This document shows positions 7,144 to 11,980 of a stretch of DNA of 11,980 bases, one piece after another. The position numbers and the translations under genes were made by a program. This stretch comes from Nitrospinota bacterium. GTDB lineage: Bacteria > Nitrospinota > Nitrospinia > Nitrospinales > Nitrospinaceae. Within the stretch, counting starts at the first letter, position 1; the number at the start of each line of letters is the position of its first letter. The stretch spans positions 1 to 11,980 of the forward strand of contig JAPUGN010000052.1 of the NCBI GenBank assembly GCA_027298165.1, read 5' to 3'. The notes beneath the pieces are model-generated. The model saw only the letters and a list, made by a program, of their open reading frames with translations, ran no database searches and was not told where the DNA came from.

Positions 7144-7229
7144 AAAATGGGGCCCGTCAGGGTTGATCCTCCCTGGAGAAGCCATTGCCAATGTGGCTTC
7201 CATTGACCCTGGCGGGTACCTTTTGTTTT
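7144..7229. terminator. Long stem-loop with T-runs on both sides, a probable two-way terminator
   Basis: The strand at 7153-7167 pairs with 7202-7216 over 15 continuous base pairs including three G-U pairs. Outside it, GG (7149-7150) and AAAA (7144-7147) pair with CC (7219-7220) and TTTT (7221-7224). Inside, GAAGCCA (7178-7184) and TGGCTTC (7194-7200) form a perfect 7-pair hairpin. T-rich sequence follows on the plus strand and, because of the AAAA on the left, also on the minus strand. CAGGG (7158-7162) could instead pair with CCCTG at 7171-7175. It starts about 165 bases after the beta-barrel stop codon, farther than a usual terminator. Confidence 0.65.
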
Positions 7230-7254
7230 ATTAAAAGCTGCAATAGGGCTCTCT

Positions 7255-7319
7255 AAAAGGCCGGATCAGAGTTGAAAACCGGACCTCCTCCCGGCCCCGA
7301 CTCCTGCCCCGGTCCTTTT
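7255..7319. terminator. Second terminator-like stem with competing pairings
   Basis: AAAAGGCCGG (7255-7264) pairs with CCGGTCCTTTT (7309-7319) over 10 base pairs with one bulged T, around a 44-base interior. GGCCGG can alternatively pair with CCGGCC (7291-7296), and GGACC (7281-7285) with GGTCC (7311-7315). It may be a terminator or part of a structured RNA with the element before it. Confidence 0.4.
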
Positions 7320-7378
7320 CCATAAAGCCAAATATTACAATATATTATGCGCAATTGAGCGGATATTTCCAGGGCTTT

Positions 7379-7426
7379 GGGTCCAATTATATACCCATTT
7401 GGGTCTATTTTTTACCCATAGGGGGT
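7379..7426. repeat. Tandem GGGT...ACCC operator-like repeats
   Basis: Two near-identical units, GGGTCCAATTATATACCCAT (7379-7398) and GGGTCTATTTTTTACCCAT (7401-7419), begin 22 bases apart, about two helix turns. Each is an inverted repeat of GGGT and ACCC around an AT-rich centre. A third GGGGGT ends at 7426. They sit directly upstream of the -35 box at 7434, where activators usually bind. Confidence 0.55.
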
Positions 7427-7433
7427 ATAACAA

Positions 7434-7462
7434 CTGGCACATTGCCATTTATCTGATAGAAT
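7434..7462 (+). promoter_or_regulatory. Probable sigma70-type promoter of the c-di-GMP enzyme
   Basis: CTGGCA (7434-7439) matches four of six -35 positions. After a 17-base spacer TAGAAT (7457-7462) matches five of six -10 positions. Transcription would start near 7469, about 30 bases before the ATG at 7499. The weak -35 box beside the upstream repeats suggests an activator-dependent promoter. Confidence 0.5.
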
Positions 7463-7498
7463 GGATTAGATCAACTATTTACATCCACTTTAACTGTT

Positions 7499-9667
7499 AT
7501 GAATTATAATCCCGACATGTCCGAACCCACGTCATTCATTGCCTCTGACAAGAAAAAGGAAATGCTGAAGACCATTGATGTCCTCAGCTTTTTCCACGAA
7601 TCCACTCTGGAAAGGCTGGCCCAGGAGAGCAAGGAAATCCCTTTAAAATCCGATACCATCATATTCGAGGAAGGCGATCCGGGAAATGCCATGTACATCG
7701 TCCTCGAAGGGGAAATATTAATCTATCAGGGAGAAAAATCGTTGACCAGCATGCTGCCGGGAACCTTCTTCGGTGAGATGTCGCTGATCGAGGCCGTCCC
7801 GAGAACGGCCAGTGCGCGCGCCCTGGTTCCGTCGGTTCTTCTGGAAATCAACGAAACCCAGTTCCAGGAGTATTTCGCCACCCAGCCGCAGGCCCTCATG
7901 GCCATCATGAAAACCATGTCGGCGCGTTCCCGGAAGATTTATACCAGTTTGATTGCATCCAATGCTCCGGTCATTAAACTCACCGGAGAAAACGGTTCAA
8001 AGGATATCATCCCGTCACTGGACGAACATTACCGTGAGGTGTTGGTCTTCGAGCCGGAGACCTTTAATTTTACCAAAGCCAATTCCCTCGCCTGCATAGA
8101 TACCGGGTTCACCCCCGAGGAAATAAAACAGAAAAAATTTACCGATCTGGCACCGCAGATGGATCCGGAAAAATTGACCCGGATGTGCGAATCGCTCATC
8201 GACAAACTGAGACCGATGGTTTCATTCGAAACCGAATTCAACAGAAAAGACGGCTCCACCTACCCGGTCGAGTGCAAAATTCAGCTGGTGGAATCCCATA
8301 CCGATCAATATGAAATTCTATTGTGGATTCAGGATATTACAGAACGCAAGCAGATGGAAAACACCATCCGCCAAATGGCCTATTATGATTCCCTGACGGG
8401 TTTACCCAACCGGAACCTGCTCAACGACCGTCTGGCGGTGGCACTGGCCAACTCCGCCCGCAACAATCAGAAAGTGGCCATTCTCTTCCTGGACCTGGAC
8501 CATTTTAAAACCATCAACGATTCGCTGGGCCATGAAGCAGGCGACCAACTGCTCCAGCAGGTGGCCCAGAGAATCAAGGGCATTCTGCGCAAACAGGATA
8601 CGGTGGGACGCATGGGAGGCGACGAATTCATCGTTCTCATTCCGGAGCTGATGGAAACCGACCACACCGCCAGACTGGCCCAGAAGATTCTCGACTCTCT
8701 GGCGCCGGCTTTTAAAATCGGCGACAACGAATTGTACATCGGGTGCAGTATCGGTATTTCCATCTTTCCAGACGACGGCATGGAAATCAGAACGCTTCTT
8801 AAAAATTCCGATCTGGCCATGTACCGGGCCAAGGAAAAGGGCCGCAACACGTTCCAATTGTACACCCCGGCGATGAACTTCAAGGCGATGGAACGGCTGG
8901 CGGTGGAGAAAAACCTGAGAAAGGCGCTGGACCGCGAGGAGTTCGTGTTGTTTTACCAGCCGAAAATCAATCTAAAGTCCGGCCAGATCGCGGGCATGGA
9001 GGCTCTTCTGCGCTGGGACAGTCCGGAGTTGGGAATGGTCATGCCCAATCAGTTCATCCCCGTGGCAGAGGAAACCCGCATCATTATTCCACTGGGACAT
9101 TGGGTTCTGCACACCGCCTGCCAGCAGGCCCAGATCTGGCGGGAAGCCGGGTTGCCGCCGTTGCCCATCTCGGTCAACCTGTCCATCATTCAGTTTACGC
9201 ATCCCAATCTGGTGTCCGAGATCAGCAAGGTTCTGGATCAAACGGGAACCCCGCCGCACCAACTGGAACTGGAAATCACCGAAACGGTTTTAATGCAGGA
9301 CACCACGCTGGCGGTTTCCATTCTTAAGAAACTCAGCGAATTGGGAATCAAAATTTCGCTCGACGATTTCGGGACCGGTTTTTCCTCACTCAATTATCTG
9401 AAAAACCTTCCGCTGGATTACCTGAAGATCGACCGGACCTTCATCAAGGATTTCAACCTGCAGACCAACTCCGCCATCACCAAAGCCATCGTCACCCTCG
9501 CGCAAAGCCTGAATATGAAAACCATCGCCGAAGGCGTGGAGACCGAAGAGCAAAAACAATTTTTGAAGGAATTGAATTGTGATGAAGCGCAGGGTTACCT
9601 GTTCAGCCGGCCTGTTCCCAAGGAGGAAATCGAGGAACTTATAAAATCCTGGAAAACATTCAATTGA
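7499..9667 (+). CDS. Cyclic-nucleotide-binding, PAS, GGDEF and EAL protein (c-di-GMP synthase/phosphodiesterase)
   Basis: A 722-residue cytosolic signalling protein with no membrane segment. Residues of about 28-150 form a CRP-like cyclic-nucleotide-binding domain; its phosphate cassette FGEMSLIEAVPRTA (91-104) keeps the Glu and Arg needed for binding. A PAS domain lies at about 175-285, followed by the usual DITERK linker. The GGDEF domain has an intact GGDEF (373-377), and RKQD (364-367) fits the product-inhibition site, so c-di-GMP synthesis is expected. The EAL domain keeps EAL (501-503), the EITET stretch, DDFGTG (622-627) and AEGVE, so hydrolysis is expected too. Such enzymes set the switch between motility and biofilm or polysaccharide production. 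ATG 7499 is used; ATG 7517 is an alternative, and neither has a strong ribosome binding site. It converges with the TPR gene, 3 bases away. Confidence 0.93.
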   Translation: MNYNPDMSEPTSFIASDKKKEMLKTIDVLSFFHESTLERLAQESKEIPLKSDTIIFEEGDPGNAMYIVLEGEILIYQGEKSLTSMLPGTFFGEMSLIEAVPRTASARALVPSVLLEINETQFQEYFATQPQALMAIMKTMSARSRKIYTSLIASNAPVIKLTGENGSKDIIPSLDEHYREVLVFEPETFNFTKANSLACIDTGFTPEEIKQKKFTDLAPQMDPEKLTRMCESLIDKLRPMVSFETEFNRKDGSTYPVECKIQLVESHTDQYEILLWIQDITERKQMENTIRQMAYYDSLTGLPNRNLLNDRLAVALANSARNNQKVAILFLDLDHFKTINDSLGHEAGDQLLQQVAQRIKGILRKQDTVGRMGGDEFIVLIPELMETDHTARLAQKILDSLAPAFKIGDNELYIGCSIGISIFPDDGMEIRTLLKNSDLAMYRAKEKGRNTFQLYTPAMNFKAMERLAVEKNLRKALDREEFVLFYQPKINLKSGQIAGMEALLRWDSPELGMVMPNQFIPVAEETRIIIPLGHWVLHTACQQAQIWREAGLPPLPISVNLSIIQFTHPNLVSEISKVLDQTGTPPHQLELEITETVLMQDTTLAVSILKKLSELGIKISLDDFGTGFSSLNYLKNLPLDYLKIDRTFIKDFNLQTNSAITKAIVTLAQSLNMKTIAEGVETEEQKQFLKELNCDEAQGYLFSRPVPKEEIEELIKSWKTFN

Positions 9668-9670
9668 AGG

Positions 9671-10312
9671 TTATGAGGTGAGTTTTTTAAGCACCTGGTC
9701 CCAGTCGGCATTTTCAAATTCCTGGGCGGTGATCGGACCCATATCGCCGAATTTTTCCTGCTCGGTGAAAGTCAAATCCAAATCCTGAACCACCATCAAC
9801 GGGTCTTCTTCCATATCGATGAAATCTTCAAAGGCTGAAGCACGGTCCGGAGCTTCCAGGCTCTCGCGTCCCTTCATATCCGGAGCCGGATGAAAACCCT
9901 TGAATCGGCCCTTGCCATGCGCCGGGGATGACCCCCAACCCGCCCCGGAGCCTTCACCGATGGCGTCCAGATACTCCCGATACAATCGGTAATGGGTAAA
10001 GCGGAACGGGCTGATCCGGTTGGCCTGCACCAGGTCGTCGGACGCCATCCGATACTGTTTTTGCCGGAGAAAAATGCGGCCGCGGTAGACATGGGCCAGA
10101 AAGTGGTTGGGGTGCAGGCTCAGTACCCTATTCAAATTCAGCTGGGCCACCGGAAAATTTTGATTTTCAATGTGCTGAATGGCCTGATCGAAATGCCGGC
10201 GAACAGCGGTGCGCAAGTTTTCCCGCAGAATAAACAGTGGTTCCACTACCGGGAAAAAACATCGCCCTACCTGGTACCACACCCAATGTAGCTTTTGCCG
10301 CAACTGGCCCAT
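9671..10312 (-). CDS. TPR-repeat protein with an acidic C-terminal tail
   Basis: A protein of about 213 residues. Residues 38-70 (FDQAIQHIENQNFPVAQLNL, ending in a Pro-containing turn) and 71-104 form two tetratricopeptide repeats, which bind partner proteins. The first 35 residues are rich in aromatic and hydrophobic residues but do not make a clear signal peptide or membrane helix. Residues of about 120-155 are Gly- and Pro-rich and probably disordered. The tail from 160 is strongly acidic (EDFIDMEEDP, then EFENADWDQVL) and may be a docking segment. ATG 10312 is used; TTG 10324 is four codons upstream with an AGGTGG about 9 bases before it and may be the true start. It has its own promoter. 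No specific function can be assigned. Confidence 0.72.
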   Translation of the reverse strand: MGQLRQKLHWVWYQVGRCFFPVVEPLFILRENLRTAVRRHFDQAIQHIENQNFPVAQLNLNRVLSLHPNHFLAHVYRGRIFLRQKQYRMASDDLVQANRISPFRFTHYRLYREYLDAIGEGSGAGWGSSPAHGKGRFKGFHPAPDMKGRESLEAPDRASAFEDFIDMEEDPLMVVQDLDLTFTEQEKFGDMGPITAQEFENADWDQVLKKLTS

Positions 10313-10393
10313 AATCCCCCACAATCGTCCGAGCCACCTGCGCAGCAGGATTTTCGGGCACGATTGAACCGTTCAGTCAAATTGGATGGGCAC

Positions 10394-10422
10394 ATTCTAT
10401 CCAAAGTCCGGCATTTCGTCAA
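10394..10422 (-). promoter_or_regulatory. Sigma70-type promoter of the TPR gene
   Basis: On the minus strand TTGACG (10417-10422) is followed after exactly 17 bases by TAGAAT (10394-10399). Each box matches consensus at five of six positions. Transcription would start near 10387, about 75 bases before ATG 10312. Confidence 0.65.
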
Positions 10423-10632
10423 TGATTTCTATATATTTGCGATTTCATAATTAGGGAGGAGTAAAATTATCGGCAGGAATATCAAACAAAATCAGGCCAG
10501 TCGGGAGGAAAGGGGGTATACGGGGGGCGTCAAACCAGAAAGCTGCAAAAAAATGGGCGCGGCCGCCAGCAGGGGCCAAGGGATTAAATTAGGAGTTTTT
10601 ATAAGTCAAACAACCGGGACCGCTTCAGTTTC
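10423..10632. other. Intergenic region with G-rich runs
   Basis: With the promoter and leader to its left, this makes a gap of about 320 bases without a gene. The plus strand carries GGGAGGA and long G-runs flanking TATAC near 10503-10528, and an 8-base GCGGCCGC palindrome near 10559. There is no T-run after a good stem to mark a terminator for the hydrolase gene that ends at 10633. Confidence 0.5.
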
Positions 10633-11442
10633 TCACTGGGAAAAGACCCGCTTGAACAAATCCTGCATGGCGGACCAGGCACGTTCGTCCGCTTCTTTAT
10701 TGTATTGCATTGCGGGAATGTTGAACTTTTTGCTGAACTCATCGGCCTGCTTGTTGGTGTAGCTGTGCTTGACACCCTCCAGAGCGAGGTATTCGAAATC
10801 CTCGGCCGCGGCCGCCATCTCCTCTTTAAAGGAAGCCACCGTTTTGGGATCCAGAAAGTCATCATCCGCACCGTTGATGACCAGTATGGCCGCCTTAACT
10901 TGTCCCGGGCTGACTGGAGGAGCAAGGGGAAGCGCGCTGTGAAAGGCCACCACCGCATCCAGATCGGCTCCGCCCCGCGCCATGCGCAGGGAAACCGCGC
11001 CGCCGAAACAGAACCCGATCGACCCAATGCGTTCCGGATCAACGGTGGCATGATCCTGCAGAACCTTCTTCGCCGCGTTGAAGCGCGCCTGGCTGCCTTC
11101 CCAATCCTTCATCGCGGCGTTCATAAACTCGCCGGCCTCCTTCGGGTGATCGGCGAGTTTGCCATCGCCGTACATATCGACCGCGAGAGCCGTATAACCG
11201 AGCTCCGCCAGCATCCGTGCACGTTCACGCGCGTGTTCGTTATGCCCCCACCACTCGTGCACCACGAGTATTCCCGGGCGTTTGCCCTTCACCGAAGCGT
11301 CGTAGGCCAGATAGCCTTTCAGCGTGGTGCCGCGGGAAGAGTATTCGATCTCTTGGGTTTGAACACCGCCAATCGTCTGATCGTCTGAATTGGCACAGGC
11401 GGCAAAACTTAAAAGAAGAAAAAAGGCGAGCAAGGTTCTCAT
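10633..11442 (-). CDS. Dienelactone hydrolase family protein, probable lipoprotein
   Basis: A 269-residue alpha/beta hydrolase. The family catalytic set is visible: E63 in HEWWGH (62-67), nucleophile C145 in GFCFGG (143-148), an Asp in GADDDF (191-196) and H226 in VKHSYTN (224-230). The Cys nucleophile and Glu are marks of the dienelactone hydrolase family, which opens lactone or ester rings; most members have unknown natural substrates. Residues 1-15 are a hydrophobic signal ending LSFAAC, a near-lipobox with C16 as the likely lipid-attached residue, so the enzyme should sit in the envelope. The Phe at -3 is not ideal, so simple secretion is also possible. ATG 11442 is chosen over the longer frame from 11508 because AGGAG (11450-11454) is 7 bases away and the signal peptide starts there. 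Confidence 0.88.
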   Translation of the reverse strand: MRTLLAFFLLLSFAACANSDDQTIGGVQTQEIEYSSRGTTLKGYLAYDASVKGKRPGILVVHEWWGHNEHARERARMLAELGYTALAVDMYGDGKLADHPKEAGEFMNAAMKDWEGSQARFNAAKKVLQDHATVDPERIGSIGFCFGGAVSLRMARGGADLDAVVAFHSALPLAPPVSPGQVKAAILVINGADDDFLDPKTVASFKEEMAAAAEDFEYLALEGVKHSYTNKQADEFSKKFNIPAMQYNKEADERAWSAMQDLFKRVFSQ

Positions 11443-11479
11443 GGCGAAGCTCCTAGGATAAGTAAAATTTGGCCACCTC

Positions 11480-11508
11480 AAAATAACCCATTTCCCCGCC
11501 CGGATCAA
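11480..11508 (-). promoter_or_regulatory. Possible promoter of the hydrolase gene
   Basis: On the minus strand TTGATC (11503-11508) and TATTTT (11480-11485) are 17 bases apart, each matching consensus at four of six positions. It is the best candidate in the 190 bases between the hydrolase gene and the tRNAs. Confidence 0.35.
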
Positions 11509-11552
11509 TGAGAGTTGGTTTCAGGAATGTCTGGACAAGGGTGGAAATTTTG

Positions 11553-11572
11553 TCACCACACTTTCACCACAC
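11553..11572. repeat. Short direct repeat downstream of the tRNA-Glu gene
   Basis: TCACCACAC occurs at 11553-11561 and again at 11564-11572, an 11-base period (one helix turn), about 60 bases past the 3' end of tRNA-Glu. It may be a protein-binding site or a slippage remnant. No integrase gene is in the window. Confidence 0.45.
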
Positions 11573-11631
11573 CATTCTCTAAATGGCTGGCCTTCAATAA
11601 TTTGTAATGGGTTGAAACGAAAGGCAGGAAC

Positions 11632-11709
11632 TGGCGTCCCCAGCGGGATTCGAACCCGCGTCGCCGGCGTGAAAGGCCGGTGTCCTGGACCGGGCTAGAC
11701 GATGGGGAC
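11632..11709 (-). tRNA. trnE: tRNA-Glu (anticodon UUC)
   Basis: On the minus strand the acceptor strands GTCCCCA and TGGGGAC pair fully. The anticodon stem CCGGC/GCCGG encloses loop CTTTCAC with anticodon TTC. The T arm GCGGG-TTCGAAT-CCCGC is canonical. The discriminator base is G and the CCA end is encoded (11632-11634). It is the second gene of a two-tRNA transcript. Confidence 0.95.
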
Positions 11710-11739
11710 TGTGTGTGGTCTCTTAATGCAGAAAGAAAA

Positions 11740-11815
11740 TGGTGAGCCGCGAAGGGATCGAACCTTCGACCCACGGCTTAAAAGGCCGTTGCTCTACCAA
11801 CTGAGCTAGCGGCTC
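11740..11815 (-). tRNA. trnK: tRNA-Lys (anticodon UUU)
   Basis: On the minus strand the acceptor strands GAGCCGC and GCGGCTC pair fully. The D arm contains AGCTCAGTTGGTAGAGC. The anticodon stem ACGGC/GCCGT encloses loop CTTTTAA with anticodon TTT. The T arm contains GGTTCGATCC, the discriminator is A and the CCA end is encoded (11740-11742). tRNA-Glu follows after 30 bases. Confidence 0.95.
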
Positions 11816-11836
11816 CAAGTGCAGATAAAACATTAG

Positions 11837-11865
11837 AAAATATCAAACCGAGTGTACCATGTCAA
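11837..11865 (-). promoter_or_regulatory. Promoter of the tRNA-Lys/tRNA-Glu operon
   Basis: On the minus strand a perfect TTGACA (11860-11865) is followed after 17 bases by TATTTT (11837-11842). Transcription would start near 11830, about 15 bases before tRNA-Lys. No GC-rich discriminator follows the -10 box, so stringent control is not obvious. Confidence 0.7.
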
Positions 11866-11980
11866 ACTCTTTTATTTGGCTTGATTTTACCCCACCCCCC
11901 TCCTACAATAGCCCATTAGCGTAAATTCACCCCCCTCCCGGCCCACCGTGGAAAAATCGGAACAAATTTGGATGGACGGG

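Larger units (their letters stand above)
6980..7498. other. Long intergenic region rich in secondary structure
   Basis: 519 bases with no convincing reading frame. In order it holds a weak hairpin near 7091-7112 (GGTTT/AAACC), a long terminator-like stem (7144-7229), a second stem (7255-7319), an AT-rich stretch, tandem GGGT...ACCC repeats (7379-7426) and the promoter of the c-di-GMP enzyme. A structured non-coding RNA within 7090-7320 is possible, but I recognise no known family. Confidence 0.6.

Noticed and set aside
7379..7426. GGGT/ACCC repeats as a CRISPR array
   Set aside because: There are only two units of about 20 bases with no unique spacers and no cas genes; an operator is more likely.
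7435..7446. TGGCAC followed by TTGCC, resembling a sigma54 promoter
   Set aside because: The GG and GC elements are only 6 bases apart instead of the required 10, so sigma54 polymerase would not recognise it. A sigma70 layout fits better.
10503..10528. G-rich stretch as a possible G-quadruplex
   Set aside because: Only three separate G-runs of three or more are present, so a standard four-run quadruplex needs the last run to be split with no loop.
10705..11388. 227-codon plus-strand frame opposite the hydrolase
   Set aside because: It is antisense to an intact catalytic protein and shows no motifs of its own.
11890..11940. Two copies of a CACCCCCCTCC string as a repeat element
   Set aside because: It is a low-complexity C-run of about 11 bases occurring twice; there is no array or flanking structure.

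Overview
The window comes from the chromosome of a Gram-negative bacterium. It encodes a signal-peptide outer-membrane beta-barrel, a probable lipoprotein hydrolase, sugar-nucleotide genes for surface glycans, sigma70-type promoters and tRNA genes with encoded CCA ends. Base composition is moderate, with AT-rich intergenic gaps. I cannot place the organism from these genes. A free-living aquatic lineage of the Nitrospinota or former Deltaproteobacteria kind would fit the gene types, but that is a guess.

Left part (1-3873, + strand): the end of a surface-polysaccharide block. A DPM1-like family 2 glycosyltransferase reads in one frame into a zinc-ribbon class I methyltransferase, but one TAA codon interrupts it just before the catalytic DAD motif. 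Two tandem GDP-mannose 4,6-dehydratase paralogues follow. The second is canonical Gmd; the first is shorter and diverged. A short palindrome lies between them. The reductase that would finish a GDP-6-deoxyhexose is not in the window. A VanZ-like membrane protein on the - strand closes the block tail-to-tail.

Middle part (4316-9667): a possible small secreted protein (-), an AT-rich gap with a strong promoter, a LuxR-type regulator with a PAS-like sensor, an outer-membrane beta-barrel, and a 519-base gap. The gap holds a long two-way terminator-like stem, a second stem, and tandem GGGT...ACCC repeats abutting a promoter. That promoter serves a large cyclic-nucleotide-binding/PAS/GGDEF/EAL protein whose key motifs all look intact.

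Right part (9668-11980): all genes are on the - strand. They are a TPR protein with its own promoter, a dienelactone-hydrolase-family protein with a lipoprotein-like signal, then tRNA-Glu(UUC) and tRNA-Lys(UUU) transcribed together from a promoter with a perfect -35 box. A 9-base direct repeat lies just downstream of tRNA-Glu. The last ~115 bases hold no gene that I can see.

The most unusual points are the single nonsense codon in the glycosyltransferase-methyltransferase fusion, the diverged tandem dehydratase pair, and the structured region with operator-like repeats ahead of the c-di-GMP enzyme. I do not see a clearly new multi-gene system.
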